Assembly (NCBI GenBank): GCA_963678675.1
Contig: OY783198.1
Coordinates: 26,026,684 to 26,090,683 of the forward strand
Length of the DNA: 64,000 nt
DNA from: Xiphydria camelus
Taxonomy: Eukaryota > Arthropoda > Insecta > Hymenoptera > Xiphydriidae
Reading direction: 5' to 3'
A model generated the notes under the pieces. The model searched no databases. It was not told the DNA's origin and saw only the letters and a list, made by a program, of their open reading frames with translations. Shown here one piece after another: positions 49,380-62,877 of this stretch; position 1 is the first letter of the stretch; each line of letters begins with the position of its first letter. The translations under genes and the position numbers were made by a program.

Positions 49380-52341
49380 ATGGAAACGCGGGGAAATAAA
49401 GTTCACTTGGCCGTTGTTTCGGGAATATTCGCGACGACGGGAAGTTTGCTCGGCAAACTTGCCGGAGGAGTAGACAGCACGACAGTGGTGAGTGGCGGGA
49501 AATTCAAATTGTTCTTCGTCGTTGAAATCGAACTTCGTAATTAAAAGACAGTGATTATAACGAGTCATACGAAATGATTACATATAAAAATGGATGCCGT
49601 ATTTATTTATGAAACACGATATCGCTCCGTTCCAGAGGAGAAACCCTTTTTTAATGAAAAATTCGCACGAATAAAAAAATTACTCATGAGATCGATACCC
49701 CCCGTACACCGCTTGATTTTACAATCCCTTCGTATCATTTCCGTTTTAGATATATCTCCTACTGAAAATCATTCTCCTGGCGTTCATGATCACCAGCAAC
49801 ACGGCAGGTTGCACGTTTTTCGTGAAGGCCCTGCAGAGCAGCGGTTCGTCGTTACCGGCCACGATCACCAGCGCGGCGACGAATTATTTCTGCTCGGTAC
49901 GTGGATATCATCGACTCGAATAAATCGCCGTTTGTCAATGCGATGCTATCAATTCACCCTTATCTATCGCACGGACGCGTGGGCCGCGTTACATCAATTC
50001 GCAGTATTGACCGCGCGCGCGCTTTCGATACGATTTTCACCAGGAACACTTGCATATCGCTAATAGAAGTCGGATATCGCAATTATGTTAATATAAAGGA
50101 AAGACGCCACAATTTCTTCGATCTCACTTCGAATTCGTACAATTCATTTCATGAAAATGCTGTCGCAAAAAATCTCGCGCTAATCTCGAATGAAAATTCA
50201 CGGAACGAAAGATAAGCGCGATCGAAAAGGCCGATATTTGTTATCGAAACTCTATCACCGTACTCGAAATATAAAGTAACTGGAATCGCTGCAGTTCAGT
50301 TACTCACCTCATCCACAAACGAGGAGACGCGTACGTCGCGCGCGAAACAAACGCTCGTCGGGTCCCACGTGAATTTCTCATATCACTCGTCCTCCTCGCG
50401 CGGAGTATCTCGCAGCCCTAATCGCGAGCGGATTTACCTCTCTTGAATATTCAACGCGCGACCGCGAGATATCATTGAGCGACATGCTCTTCGAGAGAAA
50501 GAAAGAGAAGTCGCGATTCAACCAGCAAAAATCGCGAATTTACGAGTCGGCTCGTAATATTTATTTACCGCGTCATTCCAAAAGACCCGTTAGCTTTCGA
50601 ATCACTTTTCGTACGAAGCTCACCAGTGGATCCCACGTGCGAAAAAGTAAAACTCTGTGTCCAAAAAAGCCGCGTTCTTCACGTTGGACGGACTATGCCG
50701 TCGACGAAGCGATAAAGATACCAACGACCCTGAGAATCGTACATTCGTATCTTATCACACATTAAAACTAAGGCACGAGAAGCGTATTTCGAGTAGAGAT
50801 CCTTATAACCGGAGTTCGTCTGGCGCTCTTCGGCGTCGGATGTTAATCGAGACCGATAGTTGCGTCGTTTTCACTATCGCGAGTCTTTATCCCGAGGTTC
50901 AATTAAGCTGCGAATTACCGCCGTTCGGTACCACTGGTCTGACTAGAGGCAGATACCATCCACTGCATTTCAGCGAACTTCGCCTATTCGCGCGAGTGAA
51001 AGGGGACCGCGTAGTACTACCAGTTTCACAGGCTCGAGGAATGCGTGCGGTCATTGTTGTACTATACGGTCAGCGCGGGAATCGCGTACAGCCTTCTTTC
51101 TCGTATACCCCTACGCGGGGAGACGCGGTAAAACGCGAAAGTCGAGCCGCGTCAAACGATCCCCGCGCCGTTAAAACCCGTTGATCGAAACGAGGATATT
51201 CTCGAAATCTCTTTCCAGGTGGACGAGCGCCGGTTGAATGCGCCATGTAGTCGACTTACTTGGATAATTGATGTAGATGATCTTCCTCTTCGGCTTCATG
51301 TTGTCGGCTAGGCGTCCCGCGCTACTGACGATCCCCAACTGCATTCGAGTAGCGAACGTAAAACAACACGGCGCGTCGACATTTCGACATTAAACAAACA
51401 TCGCGAGCGAGCGAAACGCCGCGATGATTTTTCCGCGATATCGCGCGAGCATCGAACGCGTCGACGTGGAAAAAGTTCGCGCGCTGCTCTCTCGATTTTA
51501 CGGCGACTTTTACCTCGGCTCCTACTCGCGATGCGTGATGAGCGAGGCGGCGGCGTTTACCTTCCTTCGCGCGCGCGTCAACCTTTCCGTATTCGCGTAG
51601 GCACGGGTTCGACGCCGGGGCGCCGCAGGTATTATTGACCTCGGTGATTCGGGGGAGACGATTTCTCGCGCTTCTTTCACACCGCGGGACGTTCCTCGTC
51701 TCGATTACACTTTCTTCCGGTGCGTCGAGTTCGAACAGACGTTAATATTTGCAGCATTGCGCGAACCAAACGCGCGGCCCCACTCTCAAAGCCGCACCGG
51801 ACCATGGATTAACTGGTTACGGTTACCGGTTGACTGCGATTACCGGTAAGGACGAAACTCATCGTAATCGCGGCCGCCCGTATGACGAATGCGTTTCGAT
51901 CACCGCTCAACCGGCGACCGGTGACCTTCGAACCGTAGGTCCGATACGGCTTCTACGACCCTACCGAATATCACGCGCGATACAAATATTGGCGTTTCCC
52001 GCACTTTGTACAAAAACATCCGCGCTCGGTTGTACGTAATTTCTCAATCGACGCGCAAACAATTTCACACCGCAACGCGGAATATTACATTCGACGCGTT
52101 TCACTTCGCCCACCGGTTTCCGTATCGACGTTTCCCTGCCAGAGCGCCGTAACGATCGTGCACGCGACTAATTTTCTCCCACGTCCAGGCGCTGATCGGG
52201 TTCCTGGTTTTCGGCGAATCGACGTCCCTGATGTGGTGGTGCGGCACGACCCTGGTGCTTCTCGGTTTGCTGCTCGTCTGTTACTCGCCGTCCGGAGAGG
52301 AGACCGAGAAGATCGCGACTACCAAGCACAAACAGCAATAA
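49380..52341 (+). CDS. Tmem42: TMEM42-like small multipass membrane protein (EamA/DMT fold)
   Basis: Coding exons are 49380-49487, 49750-49896 and 52189-52341, all in phase 0 with donors GTG/GTGAGT and CTCG/GTACGT and acceptors TTTTAG/ATA and GTCCAG/GCG. The product is 135 aa (human TMEM42 is about 159). I count four hydrophobic segments, near residues 10-27, 37-55, 72-93 and 99-117. Family landmarks match TMEM42: an N-terminal GxxxTxxSLLGKLA helix, the central TFFVKALQSSGSSLPATIT with TNYFCSALIGFLVFGES, then LMWWCGTTLVLLGLLLV and a short charged tail ending KHKQQ, as in vertebrates. The protein resembles half of a drug/metabolite transporter, and no substrate is established. ATG at 49380 is the only in-frame start before TM1 in this exon and gives a seven-residue polar head, METRGNK. 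Intron 2 is 2.3 kb and carries a possible antisense exon. Confidence 0.9.
51260..51338 (-). CDS. Orphan exon-like segment antisense in the TMEM42-like intron
   Basis: On the minus strand a 79-nt open segment lies between a plausible acceptor (TCGAATGCAG/TTGGGG) and a near-consensus donor (CCAA/GTAAGT). It reads LGIVSSAGRLADNMKPKRKI followed by IYINYP, with one base left over. I could not join it convincingly to another exon. It would be in phase with an acceptor just before the Mypt-75D-like ATG (ACATAG/CCATGG), but that acceptor has no pyrimidine tract and the Mypt N-terminus already matches the family start. It could be the exon of an unseen transcript, or chance. Confidence 0.25.
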
Positions 52342-52822
52342 TTCACCGTCGACGTCTTTACATTCGAGCTGCAAAGGACATCGCCGATCTTCACGCGGGG
52401 TGACTCACGCTATTCTGTAATCTAACTATGCGCAGTTCGCGAGAAGAAGAGACACCGGCCGCGCTAGATCCTCGACAACGGGACCGTCGGTCGATGGAGA
52501 TTGGCGGTTCACCTTGAGAAAGACGCCGCGATTTCTTTTTTCCTTCCGCGTCGATGGTATCTATTGATGAAGTTGGAAGACGCTAATTATTCGGTTACTC
52601 GAACTCGTTATTCGAGCGAATCGATTAGAATTAAGCGCAGCCTTTAGTTGCATCAATTGAAGTCTAGCGTAAATGGTTAAATCTTTAACTCGTCACCTAC
52701 ATGAAATCGCGATTTAGTCGATCGATTGTTTCCTTGGTATCGTTTTCAAATTTCGTTCAGTCCATGAGAATATCACGCGCGGCGAAAGCTCATACATGAG
52801 CGAGGGAATTATTTTAACCGTC

Positions 52823-52862
<40 letters not shown>

Positions 52863-55800
52863 GGTAAATGCCATCATCGCCAGTTTTGCCTGTATGCAGG
52901 TCATTATGCACGAACGTGCCGGGCGCGTCTCCCAGGCAGTAGACACTTATTGCGCGAGGATACGAGCCTCTCGTGCGCGCGCAGACACACACCTTCGCGC
53001 GGTAGGTATCGTCATTTCCACGTGCAACGAGAGAATAACGAAGGTAGACCCTCGGCATGAGTCGTGGAAGCGTACCTTGCTTTCGTCTGGTTTCCGCGGG
53101 ATATTCGTTTTTTTTAATTTACGCCTCCAATGATATCTCGGCGAACGAACCTGTCCGGTCTCAAAGGTATCTATTTGTGTACCACCGCTCGGAACATCGG
53201 CTCGAGAGATTGCCGATCGTTTAGATTCGATTGATATACGCACGATCTTCCCGGGAATTAATTATCCTTGAAGACACCCGCCCAACGAGATATTTACCTA
53301 ATACTACCTTCGCGACATAACGGCTCTACATTCCACGAGCCGGAATGACGCGGGAGCGAGATGTGTTAGCGGAAAGTTTGATTCGATATTTTCCGACCTT
53401 CGAAAGTGCATTAAAATTATATTGCATACGAATGCGTTCGAGTGATTTTTCCCTGCTCTGATTTCGACGGTATTTGGATGATCTCTCTCGAGAATCTAGT
53501 CCCCCGTGATATCCGTTCACCGTCACCGTCACCGTTAACAAATTTAGAATGCACCTGTTCGGTTCGCTATTGGAAATTCGATACGCTAGGCGAGGAGGTG
53601 TAGTCTCAGTCGCATCCCGAGCTTCCGCGAGGCTGCAGGAAACCCGCTACTCGTCGAGTGGCTATATGGCTTGGGGTCGACCAACGATAAGTGGCGAGAG
53701 AGAAGAAAAAAATAACGCCGCAGCTAGCGCGCGCGCGGACCTTCACTCGGTAGAAAATGCGGAAGAAATGAAGGCGTGCGCAGACCCACACATGCTTACG
53801 CGCGAGCGTCTCCTCTCTCCAGGAGGCGCTTCGTTTGGCGCCGCAATGTATATCCCCCCCGTGGGCGATCGACGCCCCGTTTGAAGAAGAAAAATTGCCG
53901 CGCATCTCTCCTTTCACAAATCTCGCGCAAAGAAAAACGCAGTGGGACTCTGCACACGCGGTAGCGAGATTGCCATATAACAGCTGTGTCTCTCGGCGCG
54001 CGCGGTGAATTACAAAAAATATCCTCCCGTGTTATCCATGATTGATCAAACGTTGAGGGAGTCGGGCGCGCTGAAACCCTGGCCAGTTTTTACAGCGCTA
54101 TCGCGCAATGACCCGTTTCCTCTTAAAGATACATTTATACAATTACTTAATAGGTACGCCTTTACATCGACGCCCGCGCCGAAATAAATTCAGAAATCGT
54201 TTCCACTTCGCTCAACTCGCGATATCAGGGTATGCAAACGCACTTAACGCGGATGAGAGGCATCGCGCTGATTAAAAGCAAACCGGATGAATGGCGGGGT
54301 ACGTCGTTGCGGGTATGTATGTACTCGCCTGCATAATCGCGAAGCGTCACTCTCCATCGGGTCTATATGCAGAGAACTCTAGCTGGCTAAAGGGATCGTA
54401 TTTACATAGGAGATGCGCACGCTCTGTCTGTATCTTCCCTCCGTATTCCCTCTTGCCCGAGAAGCCCTGCGAGGGAAAAAGGCTGTGAGCTATACAGACC
54501 GAGAAGCCGGCTTCCGATTTCTCGCGGTGCACATCCGCGAAACGTCGTCGAAGCGGGAGAGTCGCGCGTCGGGGCTTCGCGCGAGTGGACGATTTCACGC
54601 GCGAGGTCGAAGCGCGCGGCCAGATCAGGGTTGCGTATACGCGTTAGTTCATTCAAGCGTTCATTGTCGTTTCTCGGACTCGACCTCGTGACCATCATCG
54701 ACGGTAGACCTACCCCCGGGTCACGCTTCCTGGCTCCGCTACGCCAGATTTACGCTCGTTCGGCGGCCGATGTGGAAGGGGAGTTTTATCGAGCGACGCC
54801 TGCGCGCCCGCCACACTCCCGTCGCCGACGTCGCTCGTGTCCCACTCCCGGCTTCAGTGGTCGGGACAGTTTTCGCACGGCGCGCCCTTCTGATGCGCGA
54901 CCACCCTCCTGCGGGCGTGGGTGGATCGGTGTCGGTTTTTCGCCCTCTTTCACGCGTTCTCTCGCTCACCCTCTCTCTCTTTCCACACCTGCCGCAAAAC
55001 GAAGTATATAATCGAAAGAAAACTCATCCAAATCTCGAACTCAACTCTGCCACCGCGTCGTCTTCGTCAGCCGCGATGTCGAAGACGGAGAGCTGACTTA
55101 TCGAGGGGCGAGAATGTGCGAAAAACGGAAGTGGAGATGATGTTGAGAGACGGACAAAAGTAGCTACCCTGTTTTCGATGTCGTTCCCAATGCTTTAGGG
55201 TAAGAACGCGCGGCGGATTGTCGAGTCCTTTGAACAAACTTTGTCATTCTCCTTCGCTTTCGCGGAGAGACTACAAACGCGTTCGACGAATCGAAGTTGC
55301 GTCTCTGTAGTGTTTTCCCCCGCGCGACAACGTTTTCGACTCGGTGAATTTACGTTACATATTGTTTCGTGCTTCTCGGGATCCTCGTACAAAGGGAGAA
55401 TAACGTGTTTCGGAAATATCGACGCGTCGCTGACGAGTTTATTTTATCGCCCCCCCCCCCCCCCCCGTTTCTCCCGTGTTACGACTTGCGAGAACTCGCG
55501 ATATTCTCGAAGAACGCGAGCACGGCGAGACACGGAGGATTTTTTTGCGAAGAGAAGCTACAACGAGCCGCGGTGTTTCTGAAAAATATCCTCGGTGACG
55601 CGTGCATACTCGCGTCTCGGGCGCGCGGTAGTCAAGGTTTCTCGAGCGTTATACTAAAAATAGTGAGAAATGCTTGCAAAATGATTGCATTTTCGGTAGA
55701 TTGAAGTAAAAAAAAATATTCAGTTAAATTTTCAAGTCTTTTAAGAAGCCCGTTGCAAAGATTTTTGAATAACAGAATAACATGTGTTCTTATGGGTTAT

Positions 55801-56656
55801 GCCCAATAAACCGCGATATTTCTGAGAAAAATAGGGAAAAAATTCTGAAATTTTTTGAACAGCAAGTTTAACGAACTAAAATCATCTATACCAATTTTCA
55901 CGTTCATTAAGAAGCCCGTTATTTTTTTTTAATTGTTCTTTATAAATTTAACCTTTGATAAGTCAATGCGGCAACGTTGCACGACGTACAGATGCATGAC
56001 CAGATGTTTTGGGCTCCATTTTTGAACTCACAGATACACACATACTACTGTACGTCAAACATTGTTGCCACATCGCACGAAGAACATATGTACTTTAGAG
56101 TGTTACTGTGTACTTCAGTGGACTGACTTTTAGCAGGGAAAAAGCCCCCGTACCGCTCGAGAAACTTTAAGGTAATCGCTCTGACGAAAAAACCATACGG
56201 CAAAAAAAAGAAAAAGAGAGTCGACCGTATTTGCCTTTCATATCCGCGAACGGGGACGAGTGCCGGTATGTCGCGTTCGTAAGTACTCGTAAAACGAAAG
56301 CTCGATTGACGGTGAAACGGGTCGAGCCGCCGTACGCGGTCCGAGGAGATAATCCGTAGTACTGTACGAGATTACCGCACCCAGCAGACGCTTAATTTAT
56401 TTGGAAAACGTTCCGACGCGATAGCCAAGGTCGCGGGAAATATTTGCGGGACAAGCTGATGTCAGTCTACTCGAGACGTCCCGATATATAAATTGAGTCA
56501 CGCTTCTCGATATATTGCTTCCTATCGTTCATTCATCGATTGCGCACTGTATCGATGCGAATCTTATGTTCCGGGAAGATCTTATTTCATGAAGAACTGA
56601 TTAATCGAATAGATAGACCCGTAGATTCATATTCAAATTAATTACTTCACGTAGGA
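52342..56656. other. No supported gene downstream of the TMEM42-like gene
   Basis: The first few hundred bases are probably 3' UTR. CG-rich Arg/Ser-rich open frames at 52.9-55.7 kb overlap on both strands. Simple repeats: TC at 52829-52860 and a run of 17 C at 55450-55466. AAGAAGCCCGTT occurs twice, near 55744 and 55909. Confidence 0.5.
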
Positions 56657-56856
56657 TTATAGATAAAAAAATTGAATCGTAGTATTTACAAAATTTGTGG
56701 TCAATTTTGGGACAAGGCCGATTTATTGTAACGATAACTACAATTTTAGTAAAAATCACAGCAAAACTTGTAAATTATCATAACAATAATTTCACTTATT
56801 CTCGAAATTTACCAAAAACTTTATAAACGCTACGATTTATTTTTGTTCCGTGCAGA
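56657..56856. mobile_element. Inverted-repeat MITE, family C copy 2
   Basis: GAATCGTAGTATTTACAAAA pairs with AACTTTATAAACGCTACGA. The interior shares GGGACAAGGCCGATTTA-like and AACTACAATTTTAGTAAAAA sequence with the 29.48 kb copy. Confidence 0.75.
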
Positions 56857-59149
56857 GAACAGATTAATTTAAAGGTGAATCTACGAGAGGATACGTTCGC
56901 TTAAAAATATCAACGATTTTTTAACGCACGTATTACATGTCATATTTTTCTTTTCTACAGTCACAAGAGAACGGAAGTAGAAACAGCTCTATGATTTTTC
57001 AGGAAGAAAACATGTTTACGCTCGCGGGACGTATATAAGTTAGCTCTTATCCGATTTGCCCCCACAGCCGCGATGTATACACCTCCGTGCAACTCTTACA
57101 CGGTATCGGGACACGTGTTTCACGCTGTACGTACACGTACCGACAATAAGCCGTCGCGGTGGTCTTGTACGTGCTCTCTTCCTGGCGAGAGGCCTCCTCT
57201 CGAGACTCCGGTATACGTACCAGGCCGACGAGGAGGGCAAAGAGATTCGATAACCATCCGAGTTTAATCGGCCTAGGTACGTCGTCGTGTCTCGAGTATC
57301 TCGCGAACACTTTCGAGGGAGATACCTACAATCTCGTTAAAGAATCAACTTGCAGTGAAACTATACCCTGAAAAAAAAACGTCCAAAAATTTGATTTTTC
57401 TAACAACTCGACGCAGAAAGAAAAAAAGAAAAAGAAACGATTTCAAAATCGTCCTCCGCGTCACTCGACATTGGAAAGTAAAATCATTCGCTGACCTCTC
57501 CTCCTCATCGGAAACCCGTTTAAATTTTACGACGGCTTCGCTTCGCGACCGACACTCATTACGAGTCTTTTTATGGTACCATAGCCACACGCACGTGTAC
57601 GTATAGAGTATCGATGTGCAAGCACACGTACGCACGTTTCATCTGTCAATAACAATATCCGACTCGATTCCCAGCCACGGTAGGACGCGGTCGCATTTGC
57701 GGTCTCTACGGAAATCGTTAAAGAGCGAGGAGACGGCGCGGAGAACGCTTCGCGACGGCCCGTAATACGTTTTATCGCGGGGCATTATTTTCCGCGACAC
57801 TCTCCTGTATGTCGCTTCGCGAGAGAAAGCCTGCTTCTCTCGCAGAGAAACGCGTCGAAGCCGGGTTAAACCCGACTCTCGGATTTCCTTCGCGTAATTT
57901 TCGAGCTTCAAATTCATCGATCGCTCCCGATCAGCGTTCACCTGTCCGCCCGTACCTTCCACCGGGCGAGTACCAGGTCCCGGGCGGACCGACCGTTCGT
58001 CACACTCTGCGCGGCGGTTTATTCATCGGGTCGATGTCAAGGTTACGCGATGGCAATAACGGCCCCGAATGGCACGGCCGCTCGACGTACGTTTTATTTA
58101 GTTACCCTCGGCCTCTGGAAGATTTTCGATCATGTGGAGATTTCTCGCTCGTGTATCGCGTGAAATCCCCGCGGAGTACTTACCCGCGTCGATCGAAAAC
58201 GGAGCGACTCGTTTACCCACGCGTGGGATGCAACGCACGCGACGAGGAAATTGACTGCAGCTCTGATTGGGAAATTTTGCGAAACAATTGGTTCTCTGAA
58301 TTTCTGCGTGAAATTACGTGAAAATATGCGTTCGTCGACGAACGAATAACGGAGGGGAAAAAAAGCTAATCGGGCCCACGTTAAAGTCCGTCTAATAATA
58401 TTAGACCCCTTGTTAATATTAGAATATTATTTGCATTGCTCGAAAAAAGATTCTCTTTTGAAGGAAAACTCGAGGAAGCGATTTTTCCGTGCTAATTATT
58501 ATTTAAACGCGTACGTATAACATCGGCGAATTCGCAAGTTTACCGGATAACGATATCGTCGTTTCGTCTAATTTCGTCATTCGTCGAAACGTTCCTTCCG
58601 TGTATTCGACTTTCATTTCTAATACTCAATCCGCGATAAACGCAGCGTTTCGCCGCATTTTGCGTGGGAGGGCGGAAGCAAAAAAATCATAAAATCTTGC
58701 AGCACTCGTTAGCTCAGCGCGCCGGGTCGAAGATGAGGCTTTTCGAACAGTGCGGCGGCGGAGACGCGGGGTGGGTTTGGTCGGCGAAGAACGAGCTGAA
58801 GAGGATAAAGATGAAGGGGCGGCCGAGGTGCGCGGAGTAGGCGCCGCGCGGAAGGGAAGGACGGCGCGAGATTAATCAGCGGCTCTTACCGAGGCCTTAA
58901 TTTTACCGCATCCTCCAGTCGCGCCGACGATCAGCCTCTCGACCAGCACAATGGGAAATGGAATGAACAAGGTGAGAGATTCGTCGGTTGTAATCGAATG
59001 AAGCGCAACTCGTACACGTTTACTCTCTCGGTTCGGTGATCTCGCGGGAATTCGGATAATTGGAAGAAGCTGCGGGACGCGGTATACCACTGGCTCTTAT
59101 CAGCTGTATCATTTCTCAAGGCTCTCAACGTGGTATCCTTATCGATAAC
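56857..59149. other. No supported gene
   Basis: The longest frame, 57809-58321 plus (170 aa), has no recognised domain and is overlapped by minus-strand frames. A minus-strand open stretch ending in a stop near 58731 and a donor-like GCCTCG/GTAAGA near 58890 were noted but could not be built into a gene. Confidence 0.45.
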
Positions 59150-59449
59150 TACACGGGGAAAAAAAAAGGATTTTTGCAGTCTTAGCAAAACTAGGTTTTC
59201 CTGAGAACTTTTTGCTATCGCAAACAAAATATTATCTGTGACAGCGAAATGTATGTCTAATGATAGCAAATTTAACTGCAGTCGCGGTGACATTTTTTTT
59301 CGGTAAAAAATATCTGCTACCCCAGCGAATGTTGTTACTATTATTCGACGTATGTTTTGTCGTCGCGGATAATATTTTTGTCGAGATACCAAAATATTGT
59401 CGGCAAATCCCAGTTTTGCCGAGACTGCAAATTTCTTTTTTTCCACGTA
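59150..59449. mobile_element. 300-bp TACACGGGGAAAA-class MITE
   Basis: Ends TACACGGGGAAAAAAAAAGG and CTTTTTTTCCACGTA. Arms share TTTTGCAGTCTTAGCAAAAC with its complement GTTTTGCCGAGACTGCAAA. The interior is different from other members of the class. Confidence 0.75.
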
Positions 59450-59543
59450 CGATACGACTCCGATTCAACAGCTACGCGAGAAAATGTCTTCAATCCTGTC
59501 GCATTCGAATTTTGTAAATGATTTGACCCCACTATTTTTTTAA

Positions 59544-60134
59544 CCCTTCGTTACTCACGTGAGTTTTTGAAACACAAGAGCTCACCTGGGGTGTACCCTA
59601 CACCCCGGCTAAAAATTAACGTTTTCTTAGTGAAAAGTTGAAATTTTTTAATACTTTTTTTTATTTTAAAGCTTGAGATATTGCCTAATGATCTCAACCT
59701 AAAAAAAATAAATAAATTTCGTAATCTTCTAATTGAAAATAAAACTCGAAGTCTCGGTGCATGAGGTCTCGATTTTCAGACGCTCAGATCTCCCTGCCGA
59801 TTTTTATTAAAAAATAGTATAAATAATAGACTGACGATAGTTATCATACTCTCGTTTTATTAACGAAGGACAAATTAACGAATTGGAACAAGTTTTACAG
59901 AAAAATATTAAATATTAAGTTAATTACAGATTGTTAAAAATCACTTTTCAACACTTCGTAGCGTTCCGTCGGATAAACAAATCGGTTTTGTCTTGCGCTT
60001 TTGGTGTCAAATTCTTTAATGAAATATTCTCGCAAGGTACTGAAAGTGCCAACTTGGAAAAAAAAAACTCGAGGCGTGGCATGCAAAAAAAGGAGGCTGG
60101 GTTGTCGCCTATACCCCACGTGAGCAACGAAGGG
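59544..60134. mobile_element. 591-bp piggyBac-like MITE, partly decayed
   Basis: TTAA at 59540-59543 precedes CCCTTCGTTACTCACGTGAG, and the right end is CACGTGAGCAACGAAGGG. The right TTAA is displaced by four bases (TCGT before TTAA). CCCTACACCCC and TATACCCCACG mark the inner arms. Confidence 0.7.
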
Positions 60135-60815
60135 TCGTTTAAACAATGTTAATTAACCAGGCGAGCGAAGGTAACGCCGGAAGAAAATTTTGGTGCGACT
60201 TATCCGCGCCGTAACGTAGATATACACATAGAAGTGAAATTATTCCCTCAAAATTCGCCGGACAATCCGCGCATGGAGGGACGGGAAGTTTCCATCTCCA
60301 TGTTCATTTGTGGAAATTCGCGACGGAGCGGTCGGGCAGAAAAAAAGATTTCTCGACGATTCATTCGCGCACGTGCATAATATACACGTGGAACGGGGTC
60401 GGAGCCGCGATGTTCGCCCCGGGGCGCGAACGCGAGACTTCGTTTTTCCTTCGCCACCGCGGGAACGAAGATCGACATTTCCACATCGGCCGCGGAAAAG
60501 AAAAACTTCGCGTTCGCGAGTCACCGCGGGAGCGAATGGCGGCGACGCTTCGCTGGCGAGTGTCCAAACGAATAGAACGTGCACGTGAAGCAGCGCCAGT
60601 CGTTCCTTGATTTATGAATGTACATCGACTATACCCGACGCGGGCTTTCTTATGCGAGTATCTTGTACAGGGATGGAATCTATAGATTTGATTGCGGTAG
60701 AGCCTGCTACGAAGGGAAGGAAGGGTGGGGGTCATTGTGATACCATTACTGGAAGCACCCGGGATTTTTGGGATATTCGTCCCAGGCATTGATAAAATCT
60801 GTTCCGAGGTTGCGA
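60135..60815. other. No supported gene
   Basis: CG-rich sequence with four overlapping Arg-rich open frames (up to 142 aa) on both strands. None shows a motif. Confidence 0.5.
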
Positions 60816-61069
60816 TACACTCAGGAAAAAGGTCTAGTTGAAAACGAACCTAATAGGACAATTTATTTGAGATGAACAGGAATTTATTCGCATTAAACGA
60901 AAGTCTATTTGAATTAGATTCGTGTTCTACTAGATTCGTTACTCGATCAAAAAGACACGCAAAACATTTATCAAATTCAAATAGATTTTTATTCGATGCG
61001 AATAAATTCCTATTTATCTCAGATAAACTTTTCTATTAGATTCGTATTCAACTAGACCTTTTCAGTGTA
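60816..61069. mobile_element. Inverted-repeat MITE, family B copy 2
   Basis: Ends TACACTCAGGAAAAAGGTCT and AGACCTTTTCAGTGTA are intact here, so this copy defines the family boundaries. Arms: TTTGAGATGAACAGGAATTT and its complement near 61000-61025. Same class of terminus as the GAGAAAAA elements. Confidence 0.85.
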
Positions 61070-61920
61070 CATAATAAAAGAGGTTTTTTTTACGAAAAAA
61101 AATTGACACATGTTTACCTATGTATCTCCTTTCTACGAGTTAGAAATCTGGAAGTAAATGGGTATGTAGCTAAAAAAGATCGTCAAAGAAATTGCCCCGT
61201 GACTACATCATTTCTGTAAACACGAGGCGCGACGCGCGAGAGAAGTCGTTACGAAATTTCACCTTATCCGCGTCGATCGCGGGCCGTGCACCGGTTAGGC
61301 TGGTATATCGCAGCAGCGAGCTTTCGCCACGTGGAAAAAGGGGAACAGCGTTACGTGTGGCGGGCAGGCGAATGCGTTCGCGCTGCAAGTCGCGATGGAT
61401 TGATATCAACGCGTCTTCGAGCTCATGTTTATTCGACAAGGATTCAGCGGCGTCGAATCGCGCCTCAAAAGACAAACGCAATTGTAAAATATTATGAAAT
61501 CGATATCCGAGGCGATATAAAACGCGATGCTTCGTGTGCGGACATCGATATATTATTTATATCAACTGCGGCTCGCGCGCCGCTCATTATTATCGATCGA
61601 AATTTCCGCGCGGTTTCCGCGCCTCGCGTGTCGTTAAACTCGCCGATCCAGAAGCCGATTTATGAGCGATACCGCGTCTTTACCGAACATGTGAACTCGC
61701 GTTTCTCTCGCCCGCACGGCTTATATTATCGCGATTGCAATTGGAGGGAACGAGAGTGTGGGATGATTGATAAATGAGCTTTCCTCGGAAATTTGTCATC
61801 ATACTTTCTGTCGCGCGATCTCTACTTTTATGTCCTTTTTAATTTATTCAAAATGTTATATATTATACCTCCTATACCGGAAATGCCATATAGAGAAAAT
61901 GATGCAGCTAAAGTTTCAAC
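61070..61920. other. No supported gene
   Basis: Overlapping open frames of up to 163 aa at 61.2-61.8 kb on both strands have no motif. No repeats of note. Confidence 0.5.
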
Positions 61921-62125
61921 ACACTGTAAAAAAAAATTTGTATAGAATTTAATATAATCGTATACAAAATTGTTATCCAATACGTGATTATGTGGAAATT
62001 AATATACTCCGCTATGAAATCTGTAAGGGAAATTTCACAAGGAAATGTATTAATTTTCATAATTACGTATTGGAGAAAAAAGCTTTATATAAAAGTATAT
62101 TAAAAATATACATTTTTTTCTGACG
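61921..62125. mobile_element. AT-rich inverted-repeat MITE
   Basis: ACACTGTAAAAAAAAATTTG at the left pairs loosely with TACATTTTTTTCTGACG at the right. Inner arms CCAATACGTGATTATGTGG and TTTTCATAATTACGTATTGG are the clearer match. Confidence 0.55.
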
Positions 62126-62877
62126 TCTCGCGAATTACCCTTCGAAGGCATGAACTTTTTTTAATTTCCCCATACAAGCACGTTAGAATAAACCCATTGC
62201 ACTCTGTACGCGCCCCGTATTGCAATATTGACACCGCCCTCCTCTGTCAATTTCACGGTCCACCGTGCGGCTGTTTATACAAACGCCCGATACACAGTTG
62301 CTGTATAATACAACGAGAACGTGATCTCGATTTCGTTCGGAGCCATGCGACCAAAATGCGTCGATGTGACGCACCAACGCGCAGTTATTCAAAGAACATC
62401 TAATTAATTAGACAAAATAGAGCATGACGCGTTTACGAAATAAACCAGTCCGCGAGTCGGCCGCTTCGTTTCGCTGTACATTACGCGAATATAATTATCC
62501 GGCGGTCACTCAACTTTGAGACACGCACGTTGTATACATAAACCCTTCCCTAAATTCTAACGAGGCACGAAGGTACTGGAAATATTGCTGGTAACATGCA
62601 AATATTATCGCGGCGCGTGGCGAATTGGGATTAGGCGTCTCTGCGGATCGAGTGCCGTTTGATCGCGCGTCAGAGACGAGCGGGACACGGACCCACTTTG
62701 AGAAATCACTCCGTTCTTCCGTTCCGATTTGTATCGCAGCTGCGCTAAAAGGGCTCGATCGACGGGATTACATATTTTTTATTCGAAAACTAATTACGAT
62801 TGTATCGTCCCCCTGAATTGTTCTCTGGAAAATAACTTCCCTCCAGTTCGGGTCAATGCGACAGTTAAGGGTTTGAA
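62126..62877. other. No supported gene
   Basis: Only short open frames. I saw no repeat or RNA gene. Confidence 0.5.

Noticed and set aside
57809..58321. 170-aa plus-strand open frame
   Set aside because: No recognisable domain, Arg/Ser-rich, overlapped by minus-strand frames, and no splice structure around it.
58731..58990. Minus-strand pieces reading LGRPFIFILFSSFFADQ to a stop, and GATGGCGKIKAS before a GTAAGA
   Set aside because: They look like exon ends, but no acceptor connects them and the P-loop-like string lacks the Ser/Thr after Lys. Probably chance in CG-rich DNA.
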